Notes under the pieces: generated by a model
Databases searched by the model: none
What the model was told of the DNA's origin: nothing
What the model saw: the letters and a program-made list of their open reading frames with translations, nothing else
Position numbers and translations under genes: made by a program
Source of the DNA: Bacteroidales bacterium
GTDB lineage: Bacteria > Bacteroidota > Bacteroidia > Bacteroidales > Muribaculaceae
DNA: 61,752 bases
Direction: 5' to 3'
NCBI GenBank assembly: GCA_029007645.1
Contig: JAQXIE010000095.1
Span: 1 to 61,752 of the forward strand
Shown: positions 49,693-57,767 of the stretch, piece by piece
Position numbering within the stretch: the first letter of the stretch is position 1
How the letters are laid out: each line of letters begins with the position of its first letter

Positions 49693-50169
49693 TTATGCCG
49701 GATTCGGATCGTACCGGTCGTCGAGAAGCGCAAACAGTTGCTCGGCGGCTTCGCGGGTCTTGACTTTGTCGATTATGTCGGTCACCGTGCCGTCATGGTT
49801 GGCGACAAACGTGGTCCGCTTGATGCCCATATAGGCGCGGCCGGCCATAACCTTCGGTATCCATACGCCAGCCAGATTGCACAGCGTCAGCTCCGTGTCG
49901 GCTACCAACGGGAAGGGCAGGTCGTGCTTGCCGACAAACTTCAGATGGCTCGCGGCGCTGTCTTTGCTGACTCCGATCACCTGATACCCCATATCGAGAA
50001 ACGTCTGGTAATTGTTGCGCAGACTCTCGGCCTCGAGCGTGCAGCCCGACGTGTTGTCCTTGGGGTAGAAGTAGATGATGAAGCGCTTGCCCGGATAGTC
50101 CGACAGCCTTACTTCCTGCCCGTTGCCGTCCTTCCCCAGCAAATCCGGAAATTTATCTCCTATTGTCAT
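49693..50169 (-). CDS. bcp: Thiol peroxidase Bcp (peroxiredoxin)
   Basis: Reduces hydrogen and organic peroxides using thioredoxin. The 158-residue, single-domain protein has GDKFPDLLGKDGNGQEVRLSD at the N terminus and the peroxidatic cysteine in YPKDNTSGCTLEAESLR (about residue 43). The CxxxxC resolving Cys of many Bcp proteins is absent at its usual place (GCTLEAES), so the resolving Cys may be the later one in LTLCNLAG, or the enzyme is of the 1-Cys type. A TAAGTTTG box lies upstream (50212-50205, minus strand) but without a good -33 box. Confidence 0.92.
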   Translation of the reverse strand: MTIGDKFPDLLGKDGNGQEVRLSDYPGKRFIIYFYPKDNTSGCTLEAESLRNNYQTFLDMGYQVIGVSKDSAASHLKFVGKHDLPFPLVADTELTLCNLAGVWIPKVMAGRAYMGIKRTTFVANHDGTVTDIIDKVKTREAAEQLFALLDDRYDPNPA

Positions 50170-50262
50170 GTGCGTAATTTGTTTAGTTGATACTGATTGG
50201 TAATCAAACTTAAAACTGAATTATACCCCTGATTGTTCGCTACTGCATAACGCTCCGGTGTC

Positions 50263-52050
50263 TTAATCGAGTTTCAGAACGGCCAGGAAGGCTTTCTGGG
50301 GGACCTCGACCGAGCCGATCTTCTTCATGCGTTTCTTGCCGGCTTTCTGTTTCTCAAGGAGTTTGCGCTTACGTGAGATATCGCCGCCGTAGCATTTGGC
50401 GGTAACGTCCTTGCGGACGGCCTTGACCGTTTCGCGGGCTATGATCTTGGCGCCGATTGCGGCCTGGATGGCGATGTCGAACTGTTGGCGCGGGATTAGC
50501 TCCTTGAGCTTTTCGCACATGCGCCGTCCGAATTTCACCGAGTTGGTCTCGTGGGTCAGCGTCGACAACGCGTCGACACTCTCGCCGTTGAGCAGGATGT
50601 CCAGTTTCACAAGCCGCGATTCGCGGAAGCCGTTCAGATGATAGTCGAAGCTGGCGTAGCCTTTGGAGATAGATTTAAGTTTATCGTAGAAATCGATCAC
50701 GATCTCGCCCAGCGGCATGTCGAACGTCAGCTCCATGCGGTTGCCCGAGATGTATTCCTGTTTCACCAGTTCGCCGCGCTTGCCCAGACACAGGGTCATG
50801 ATCGGGCCGATGAAGTCGGCCTGCGTGATGATCGTGGCGCGGATGTAAGGCTCCTCTATGTAGTCGATCGACGTCGCTTCGGGCAGTCCGGAGGGATTGT
50901 GCACCTCGGTGACGTTGCCCTTCTTGTCATGCACCAGGTAGGACACGTTGGGCACCGTTGTGATGACGTCCATATTGAACTCGCGGCCCAGGCGCTCCTG
51001 GACGATTTCCATATGCAGCAGTCCGAGGAAACCACAGCGGAATCCGAAACCGAGCGCGGCCGACGACTCGGGAGTGAACGTCAGCGATGCGTCGTTAAGC
51101 TGCAGTTTCTCGAGCGAAGCCCGCAGGTTCTCGAAGTCTTCGGTGTCGATGGGGTAGACGCCGGCGAAGACCATCGGCTTCACCTCCTCGAAGCCCTCGA
51201 TGGCCTGCTCGCAGGGTTGCGCGACATGGGTGATCGTGTCGCCCACGCGTACCTCACGACTGGTCTTGATACCCGAGATGATATATCCCACATTGCCGGC
51301 CGACAGTTCCTTGCGCGGCGACATGTCGAGCTTCAGCACGCAGATCTCGTCGGCATGGTATTCCTTGCCAGTGGAGACGAACTTCACGAAGTCATCGGTG
51401 CGTATCCGGCCGTTGACAATCTTGAAATATGCGATGATGCCGCGGAAGGGATTGAACACGGAGTCGAAAATCAGGGCTTGCAGCGGCGCTTCGGGGTCAC
51501 CCTTGGGCGCGGGAACACGCTCCACGATGGCGCGCAGGATCTCGTCGACGCCCATGCCGGTCTTGCCGCTCGCGCGGATTATCTCCGAGCGGTCGCATCC
51601 CAACAGATCCACTATCTGGTCCTCGACCTCGTCGGGCTTGGCGCTCTCCAGATCGCACTTGTTGATCACCGGAATGATCTCCAGGTCATTGTCTATGGCC
51701 ATGTACAGATTGGAGATGGTCTGCGCCTGGATGCCCTGCGACGCGTCCACAATCAGCAGCGCACCCTCGCAGGCCGCGATACTGCGCGACACCTCGTAGG
51801 AAAAGTCCACATGCCCCGGAGTGTCGATCAGATTCAGATAGTAATGCTCTCCGTCCTGATCGTAGTCCATCTGTATGGCGTGGCTCTTGATCGTGATGCC
51901 CCGTTCGCGCTCAAGATCCATGTCGTCGAGCACCTGAGCCTCCATGTCCTTGGAGTCTACCGTGCGCGTGCGCTCCAGCAATCTGTCGGCAAGCGTGCTC
52001 TTGCCATGGTCGATATGTGCGATGATGCAGAAATTGCGTATATTCTTCAT
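50263..52050 (-). CDS. lepA: Elongation factor 4 (LepA)
   Basis: A ribosome-associated translational GTPase, active in back-translocation or initiation. The 595-residue, full-length protein shows the G1 loop [17 protein letters not shown]2 [12 protein letters not shown]3 [15 protein letters not shown]4 NKCDLESA, and the LepA-specific C-terminal domain ([22 protein letters not shown]). A 102-bp palindromic element lies 22 bases upstream of its start codon and has probably replaced or moved its promoter. Confidence 0.97.
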   Translation of the reverse strand: MKNIRNFCIIAHIDHGKSTLADRLLERTRTVDSKDMEAQVLDDMDLERERGITIKSHAIQMDYDQDGEHYYLNLIDTPGHVDFSYEVSRSIAACEGALLIVDASQGIQAQTISNLYMAIDNDLEIIPVINKCDLESAKPDEVEDQIVDLLGCDRSEIIRASGKTGMGVDEILRAIVERVPAPKGDPEAPLQALIFDSVFNPFRGIIAYFKIVNGRIRTDDFVKFVSTGKEYHADEICVLKLDMSPRKELSAGNVGYIISGIKTSREVRVGDTITHVAQPCEQAIEGFEEVKPMVFAGVYPIDTEDFENLRASLEKLQLNDASLTFTPESSAALGFGFRCGFLGLLHMEIVQERLGREFNMDVITTVPNVSYLVHDKKGNVTEVHNPSGLPEATSIDYIEEPYIRATIITQADFIGPIMTLCLGKRGELVKQEYISGNRMELTFDMPLGEIVIDFYDKLKSISKGYASFDYHLNGFRESRLVKLDILLNGESVDALSTLTHETNSVKFGRRMCEKLKELIPRQQFDIAIQAAIGAKIIARETVKAVRKDVTAKCYGGDISRKRKLLEKQKAGKKRMKKIGSVEVPQKAFLAVLKLD

Positions 52051-52072
52051 TGTCTGTTCTCGTGTATCAATA

Positions 52073-52174
52073 GAAGTTGTCTAAACTAATTTACGTTATT
52101 AAAATTTATGAAGAAGTATAAACTTTATGGCAATCTTCATTAATCTTACCATAAAAATTAGTTTAGACAACTTC
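52073..52174. mobile_element. 102-bp MITE-like palindrome upstream of lepA
   Basis: Two perfect 20-bp inverted repeats (52073-52092 and 52155-52174; outermost bases GAAGTTGTCTAAAC) flank 62 bases. The inside holds only a tiny frame (MKKYKLYGNLH, 52119-52154). Size and ends are those of a non-autonomous transposon or the shell of an internally deleted IS. I see no obvious target duplication. It lies in the leader or promoter zone of lepA. Confidence 0.7.
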
Positions 52175-52227
52175 AAGATGCAAAATTAACGAATTATTTC
52201 CAAATCAGAAAAACCACTCCCAATCCC

Positions 52228-52258
52228 GGACTACTGGAGGGGCGGTGTCCACACCGCC
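52228..52258. repeat. Partial 57-bp REP-like palindrome, copy D
   Basis: Contains the end of block 2 (CTACTGGA) and a complete block 3 (GGCGGTGTCCACACCGCC at 52241-52258), 22 kb from copies A-C. The left half is missing. Confidence 0.7.
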
Positions 52259-52328
52259 ATAAGAGAACTGATAATACTCTCAATAAGTAAAAATTATATT
52301 GCCGGATGGATAATTTTTATTTATTTTG

Positions 52329-52415
52329 TTGAAGATTGCCGACTTACTCGGATTGGAAGTTACCGATCTTTATACTGATGATGTTATCAGACAATATTCT
52401 GTTTTTATCGAATAA
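52329..52415 (+). pseudogene. C-terminal remnant of an XRE-type HTH regulator
   Basis: Reading from 52329 gives LKIADLLGLEVTDLYTDDV then IRQYSVFIE and a TAA stop at 52413. This resembles the last helix of XRE/Cro-type repressors (the pattern KIADxLGVxxxDLF). No start codon or upstream HTH helices are present; the frame runs into AT-rich sequence. It ends six bases before the TPR regulator gene. The family call is from a short motif only. Confidence 0.4.
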
Positions 52416-52421
52416 GTATTT

Positions 52422-54230
52422 ATGAACAACCTTTACAAAAAGCTAACAATTTGCATATTACTATCATCATTTGTGTTGGTAGTATCCAGTTGTGGAGGAT
52501 CCGGAAAAGTGTGGAAAAAACTGGATCAGGCAGAGCATCTAATGGAGGCGAAACCGGATTCCGCACTTGCCATTTTGGACAATATCAAACTTTCGACTCT
52601 TAAAAACGGAGAAGAATCGGCTCGATATGCACTGCTAAAGTCAATAGCATTGGATAAAAATTGCATTGATACAACGACATTTGATATTATAAATCCGGCA
52701 ATTGGTTATTACTTGCAGCATGGTTCTGCGCATGAAAAATTCCTGACTTATTATTATTGTGGGAGAATCTATCAAAATCAAGGTAATGAGGATTCTGCGA
52801 TGGAACAATTTATGAATGCTGCCGACTTGAAAAATGAGATAAAGGATTCTACCTTGCTTGCTCATAATTTAGTAGCCATGGGATCTTTATATTTTAAACA
52901 ATACAAAATCAGTAAGTTCATAGAGACAAATATGGACGCAGCAGAAATATATGGCAGGATCGGCAAGAGAATACTGGAAATTAAGAGTTATACAAATGCC
53001 ATTGATGGCTATATAATGATGCATGACAAAGCTGCCGCAGACAGTGTCTTATCCGTATGTATGCCTTTGGTACATGATTATCCTGAAAGTGAGGGGTTTG
53101 TATTCTCTTCATTACTTTCATATATAATAGAGTTTGGAACATCAGAAGAAATTGCCAACTTTCTGAATGAATATCAAAATTTAGAATTAGAACAAGATGA
53201 TGCTTTAAACTTCGCACAAGGATATTCCAAAATAGGAAAATTTGAAAAGGCAATAAATATCATATCAGATATAAAAATAGAGGGAACTGTATTAGATTCT
53301 CTTAAATATATTTCTGTTAAGACAGGAATATACGAGAAACAGGGTGATTACCAACGAGCCTTGTCCTTATTTAGAGAATATTCTGCTATGTTGGAGCGTT
53401 ATCAGAAGCATCTTCTTTCTCAAGATTTACTTTTTGCAGATGAGAGACATCAACTTGAAATGACTAATCTAATTGAACTTCAAAACAGAGATCGTATTAT
53501 TTGGGGTATTCTTTGTGGTTCATTTGCGTTGTTTTTGCTTGTTGGCTGGTTCTATTACAGATATCGTCTTTTGCGTTCAAAAAGACTGATTGCAGAAAAA
53601 GATAATGACAATTTGCGGCTTGAACAGGAAAATCTTCGTAGAGAAAAGGAAAATGCCGAACTGGAAAGAGACAAAAAAACGCTTGAGGCTCAAAACCTTG
53701 AGAAAGAAAGGAAACGTCTTGTTGCAGAGCAACATCTGCGTGAACTTGAAGCGGCTAATCTTATTCTCGAAAAAAAGCAATTAGAAGGAGAACGAGACAA
53801 CCTAAGGGATTTGCTTAAAGAGCAAACGGAATTATCCAAGCCAATACAGGAGATTATAAAAATGAGGCTTGACATGCTAAATAGTTTATTAGCTAAAGAA
53901 ATAACGAATAATGAAAGTTATGCAAAGCCCTATAACAAATGGATTGAGTCTATACGTAATGACAAAAGCGAGTTCATGAATTCGACGAGGCTTGCATTTA
54001 CTGCGTCACATCCTCGATTTATTGAATATCTGGAACAACATGGCCTTAGCATTGATGAGATCAACTACATATGTCTATATGCAATAGGCTTACGTGGCAA
54101 AGAGGTTGGAGAATATATCCAGCTTAAACGCCATTACAATATCAGCAGTGATATTCGAAAAAAACTTGGTATAGATGAACACGAGACAAACATAGGTCTG
54201 TACATCCGTAAGAGAATGAATGAGCTATAA
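52422..54230 (+). CDS. Lipidated TPR protein with membrane span, coiled coil and C-terminal HTH (copy 2)
   Basis: A 602-residue paralogue of the protein at 30104-31822. It has a lipoprotein signal (VLVVSSC, lipid Cys about residue 24), TPR-like helices to about 350 (IALDKNCIDTTTFDIINPAI matches the paralogue closely), one membrane span (about 360-382), a Lys/Glu-rich coiled coil about 30 residues longer than in copy 1, and a C-terminal LuxR-like HTH (HGLSIDEINYICLYAIGLRG, NISSDIRKKLGIDEHETNIG). The gene is AT-rich, unlike its GC-rich paralogue. It lies next to the peptide operon and could regulate it, but that is inference from position. Confidence 0.85.
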   Translation: MNNLYKKLTICILLSSFVLVVSSCGGSGKVWKKLDQAEHLMEAKPDSALAILDNIKLSTLKNGEESARYALLKSIALDKNCIDTTTFDIINPAIGYYLQHGSAHEKFLTYYYCGRIYQNQGNEDSAMEQFMNAADLKNEIKDSTLLAHNLVAMGSLYFKQYKISKFIETNMDAAEIYGRIGKRILEIKSYTNAIDGYIMMHDKAAADSVLSVCMPLVHDYPESEGFVFSSLLSYIIEFGTSEEIANFLNEYQNLELEQDDALNFAQGYSKIGKFEKAINIISDIKIEGTVLDSLKYISVKTGIYEKQGDYQRALSLFREYSAMLERYQKHLLSQDLLFADERHQLEMTNLIELQNRDRIIWGILCGSFALFLLVGWFYYRYRLLRSKRLIAEKDNDNLRLEQENLRREKENAELERDKKTLEAQNLEKERKRLVAEQHLRELEAANLILEKKQLEGERDNLRDLLKEQTELSKPIQEIIKMRLDMLNSLLAKEITNNESYAKPYNKWIESIRNDKSEFMNSTRLAFTASHPRFIEYLEQHGLSIDEINYICLYAIGLRGKEVGEYIQLKRHYNISSDIRKKLGIDEHETNIGLYIRKRMNEL

Positions 54231-54411
54231 GAAATTGTACTCCGATTCCATAGTTTGTGAATAAGGAAAACAATTAAGACTTATATATTAAATGCTGTAA
54301 GAGACTTTCTCTATTTGACATATATCCATCAATTGAAATATAAAACATTAATTGAAATCTTCTTAGGGGTAATATTTGAATGATTGATCTTTAAGTCTTA
54401 TTTTTATGGCT

Positions 54412-54466
54412 ATCTGTTGTCGAATATAGAAGGATTACCGTAATCCCTTTATATTCGACAACAGAT
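54412..54466. terminator. Long perfect hairpin between convergent genes
   Basis: A 17-bp perfect stem (54412-54428 with 54450-54466; ATCTGTTGTCGAATATA and its complement) with an inner GGATTAC/GTAATCC stem. It lies in the 258-base gap between the convergent TPR and PH-domain genes. No T-run follows either side. A bidirectional terminator or a small palindromic insertion are both possible. Confidence 0.55.
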
Positions 54467-54488
54467 ATATGAATAGATAGCATGCTGT

Positions 54489-54872
54489 CTATTTATAGGA
54501 ATTTATAACGTTCTCCAATTCTTGAGCATCTTCGGGATATAATTTATACATTCTGCCCTCTTTGGTGATTATAGTCAGAGTGTTATAAAATTTATAACTG
54601 CGCTCCACTTGAGATATGGCTGCTAAGTTAACTTCGGTTCTTTCAAAAGAATTTCTTTTTACAAAACTAATTCTTCCATCTTTGATTAAGATGTTTCTGG
54701 GATAAAAAAGGGCAAAGAATATTGTAATACCAGCAACCAGACTTGAGCCAACAAATTCCAATGGAGTTCTTAAATCTAAACATTTCAAGACTATGCAAAC
54801 TCCAAGCATATAGCCAACAATCGCTAAAAGCGATTGTATGGCTATATATCGTTTGTCAATTTTAAACTTCAT
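54489..54872 (-). CDS. Small two-span membrane protein with PH-like domain
   Basis: A 127-residue protein: two hydrophobic spans (about 9-30 and 40-58), then a soluble C-terminal domain with alternating beta strands ending in a helix (IKDGRISFVKRNSFERTEVN, SYKFYNTLTIITKEGRMYKL, EDAQELENVI). This looks like a bacterial PH-domain membrane protein. AT-rich. Its promoter lies inside the 165-bp repeat. Function unknown; an immunity role for the adjacent peptide system is conceivable but not supported by homology. Confidence 0.7.
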   Translation of the reverse strand: MKFKIDKRYIAIQSLLAIVGYMLGVCIVLKCLDLRTPLEFVGSSLVAGITIFFALFYPRNILIKDGRISFVKRNSFERTEVNLAAISQVERSYKFYNTLTIITKEGRMYKLYPEDAQELENVINSYK

Positions 54873-54904
54873 GTTAATTATACTTCTTTTGATAGTTTTG
54901 ATGT

Positions 54905-55069
54905 TGCAAAGTTACAATCAGGAAAGTTTTCAATCAAGGATAAAAGTTTGACGGCGCCAAAATGCAATGTGTTAAACTGTAGATAATTACATATAGGCAA
55001 TATTCGGATTTCCGCGCAACTGTATCAAAAGTTTGACATCAAGGCAGTTTCCCTAAGGAACCATGACCT
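54905..55069. repeat. 165-bp repeat, copy 2 (matches 28956-29120)
   Basis: Fills nearly the whole gap between the PH-domain gene and the lipoprotein gene. The first 114 bases are identical to copy 1 as far as I can read. At its right edge it includes two bases of the lipoprotein stop codon (CTA at 55068-55070), and at its left edge it provides the PH-domain gene promoter. Confidence 0.85.
54907..54938 (-). promoter_or_regulatory. Promoter of the PH-domain gene, carried by the repeat
   Basis: On the minus strand: CTTG (54938-54935), 20 bases, TAACTTTG (54914-54907). It lies 34 bases upstream of the ATG at 54872. Confidence 0.55.
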
Positions 55070-55535
55070 ATACATACCGATACCAAACGGTGAAAGTTCC
55101 ATCATCGCCATACTCGACATGTATTTCGAAGTCGCGATTCTTTTCCAGCTTAAAGGCGAGCTTAAAAGCGAGCGTTGAGGCATCGCCTTTTCCTTTGCCG
55201 CTGCCACCTTTAATCCAGCCGTTGCCTTTAGGCGCTCTCGTTTTCGGGTGATCTTCATGGACGATGACATCAGCAATAGCATTTACGAGAGCATAGTCTT
55301 CTGCTGACATAGCGGTGTATTCACCAGTGGATGCGTCATATAAAATATATGAGTCTCCATTTGTCCCGTTGTCGTGAGATTCAACAACCTTAACGAGAAT
55401 TTCTGTAAGAGGATTCATATCAGTAGAATACTCTTCTTGTGTTTGAACCTGTGGCTCATCATCGTTCTGACAGGAGGCAAGCCCTACCAGGGCAATTCCT
55501 GAAAGCGCGATAGGAATAAAAATTTTTAATTTCAT
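55068..55535 (-). CDS. Small lipoprotein of the peptide operon
   Basis: A 155-residue predicted lipoprotein of no family I recognise. From ATG 55535 it begins MKLKIFIPIALSGIALVGLA with lipobox LASC (Cys about residue 22), followed by acidic residues (QNDDEPQ). A region rich in Asp/Tyr follows, then a Gly/Lys linker (APKGNGWIKGGSGKGKGDAS) and a C-terminal beta-like end (FEIHVEYGDDGTFTVWYRYV). The acidic residues after Cys resemble Bacteroidota surface-export signals. It is the last gene of the peptide operon, 55 bases after the exporter; a candidate immunity or surface protein (inference). An upstream in-frame Met at 55589 is less likely. Confidence 0.75.
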   Translation of the reverse strand: MKLKIFIPIALSGIALVGLASCQNDDEPQVQTQEEYSTDMNPLTEILVKVVESHDNGTNGDSYILYDASTGEYTAMSAEDYALVNAIADVIVHEDHPKTRAPKGNGWIKGGSGKGKGDASTLAFKLAFKLEKNRDFEIHVEYGDDGTFTVWYRYV

Positions 55536-55590
55536 GTGTTTAGTAGATGACTTAATGTTCATCCAATGAAGTGCCAAAGGATTGATCATG

Positions 55591-57759
55591 TTATACTGAC
55601 AGTTGCAGCTGATTTTTTACCAATTTCCAGTATTCGCCCTTTAAGGCAATCAATTCAGAATGAGTCCCTGTTTCTTGTATCTCCCCATTTTTAATAAATA
55701 CAATCTTATCGGCATTTTGCACTGTGCTGAGTCTGTGAGCGGCAATCACAATCGTTTTACCCTTACCATATAAATTGATATTAGATACGATGCTTCTTTC
55801 ATTATTTGCGTCCAATGATGAAGTTGCTTCATCAAGGAATAAAATATCAGGATTTTTATATAAAGCGCGTGCTATCATCAGACGTTGCTTTTGTCCTCCG
55901 CTCATTTCTATACCAGCAACACCTATTTTTGTAAAAATTCCCATCGGGAGTGAATCTACGAATGTTTTAAGTCCAACAGTGGTTAATAAAGATTCGGATT
56001 TCTCTACATCAGGTTTGTCCATTGATAGTGAAATGTTTTCAATTATTGTTCCGGAAAACACCTTTGCTTCCTGCATAACGACACCGCAGTGTTTCAGCCA
56101 GTCTTGGTTATCCAAAGACCTGACATTATGATTGCTTAACGAGAGCTCTCCCTTTTGAGGAATATAAAATCCGAGCATAAGTTTTATAAGAGTGGATTTC
56201 CCACATCCGCTTTCTCCGACAAGAGCCGTGACTTTCCCTTTTTCGACAGTTAAGGAAAAATCTTTAATGACAAATGGCGAACCAGCTCCAGCATATTTAA
56301 AGAATACATTCTTAAATGATATTGTTGGTTCCGTAAATTTTTCATTACCTCTTAATTCAGTATTATCATGAATAACGTCATCAATGCGTTGATATGAGAG
56401 GAGTGCTTCTTGAAATGAAGTAATGGAAGATCCCAAGGTCGTAAAGGGCTGAGACAAACGTCCTGTTATATAGCTCAATGTCATTAAAGTACCGAATGTA
56501 ATATCACCGGATACAACTAATGCAGCACCTACTCCTGTAACAGTCAAATCCTTAATGCGGGTCAATAAAGTGTGCCCACCTCCTTGAGCAATATTAACCA
56601 ATGTAGATTTTAATGATATTTTATTTAAAGTTGCTTGTGTGTCCTTCCATTTCCCGATTCGGGCCGCCTCTGCATTATTGACTTTTAAATCAGCCATTCC
56701 ATTTGTCAACTCATAGGCATGATTATGATTCTCGGCAGAATTAGTAAAGAGAGCGTAATCTAAAGTTTTTCTCTTATTCAGAAACATTGTATTCCAAAGT
56801 ATCTCAAATATTGAAATCACAAAAAAAATCATAAAAATTAAGACACTATAATGGAATAATAGAACGGAGAATACAATAATGGTTAAAACCGTTACTATGG
56901 AGGTATTAGGGAATGACAACAGAAAATCTTTTATTCGGGTTTGGTCGCTGATTTTCTGCACAAAATCCGAACTGACTTTTTTGTCAAAGAATGACAATGG
57001 GAATCTTGCCAGCTTTTCCAAAAAAGTATTTACCATATCCATATGGATATTTAATCCAGTTTTAGTAAGGATTAAGTCCATTCCATTGGATGCAACCAAT
57101 CCTCCAAAAGTAATGGCAAATTGAGATAAAAGCAAGGTAATAATGAGATTCATATTCCTTAACCCAATTCCTTCATCTACAGTTCTTTTTAGTAATAGTG
57201 GAATAGCAAAGTCGGCAGCCATGATAAGTATTGTTATCAAGAGTGCTATTAAGAAATTTCTTTTATGAATTTTAAAAAAATCGTATAGATATGTGAGAAA
57301 CTTAGTCAGATTTTTTTCTTTGGGATAGTGGAAATTATAGAATGAATCGGAGGGCTCTGCTAAAATTGCAACGCCCTTATTGTTATCGTCCGATAGCCAG
57401 TATTTTAAGAAATCATCTTCATTATAAGCCAGTTTGCCCTGAGCAGGATCTGCAATATAATATTTTTTCTTTGAGGCACAATACTTATATAATACTACAA
57501 AATGTCTTTGTTGCCAATATAGTATGGCAGGCAGAGGCATTTTTGATATATATTCCTTAGACAATCTTACGGCGGAGGAATTCATTCCGATTGAATTGAA
57601 GCACGTAGTAATGTCCTTAATAGACATTCCTAATCGATTAAGATCAGAAATGCTATGGAGGTAACTTAATGGAATAGACATGCCATAATGCCGTGCAATC
57701 ATTTTGATGCATGTCAATCCGCAGTCAGAATGTTCTATTTGTCGATAGCATTTAAACAT
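55591..57759 (-). CDS. C39-peptidase ABC exporter (PCAT)
   Basis: A 722-residue peptidase-containing ABC transporter, which cuts double-glycine leaders and exports the core peptide. The N-terminal C39 domain has oxyanion Gln7, catalytic Cys13 (HSDCGLTC), His86 (QQRHFVVLYKY) and Asp104 (IADPAQGK), all in place. Then come six membrane spans (about 165-440), and an ABC domain with Walker A GESGCGKST, signature MSGGQKQR and Walker B ILFLDEATSSLD followed by the H-loop AAHRLS. It starts 8 bases after the outer-membrane protein gene. No HlyD-type adaptor or TolC gene is in the window. Confidence 0.95.
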   Translation of the reverse strand: MFKCYRQIEHSDCGLTCIKMIARHYGMSIPLSYLHSISDLNRLGMSIKDITTCFNSIGMNSSAVRLSKEYISKMPLPAILYWQQRHFVVLYKYCASKKKYYIADPAQGKLAYNEDDFLKYWLSDDNNKGVAILAEPSDSFYNFHYPKEKNLTKFLTYLYDFFKIHKRNFLIALLITILIMAADFAIPLLLKRTVDEGIGLRNMNLIITLLLSQFAITFGGLVASNGMDLILTKTGLNIHMDMVNTFLEKLARFPLSFFDKKVSSDFVQKISDQTRIKDFLLSFPNTSIVTVLTIIVFSVLLFHYSVLIFMIFFVISIFEILWNTMFLNKRKTLDYALFTNSAENHNHAYELTNGMADLKVNNAEAARIGKWKDTQATLNKISLKSTLVNIAQGGGHTLLTRIKDLTVTGVGAALVVSGDITFGTLMTLSYITGRLSQPFTTLGSSITSFQEALLSYQRIDDVIHDNTELRGNEKFTEPTISFKNVFFKYAGAGSPFVIKDFSLTVEKGKVTALVGESGCGKSTLIKLMLGFYIPQKGELSLSNHNVRSLDNQDWLKHCGVVMQEAKVFSGTIIENISLSMDKPDVEKSESLLTTVGLKTFVDSLPMGIFTKIGVAGIEMSGGQKQRLMIARALYKNPDILFLDEATSSLDANNERSIVSNINLYGKGKTIVIAAHRLSTVQNADKIVFIKNGEIQETGTHSELIALKGEYWKLVKNQLQLSV

Positions 57760-57767
57760 AAGTTTTT

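Noticed and set aside
50551-52089. 512-codon plus-strand frame opposite lepA
   Set aside because: Shadow of lepA; it also runs into the MITE-like element without a sensible N terminus.
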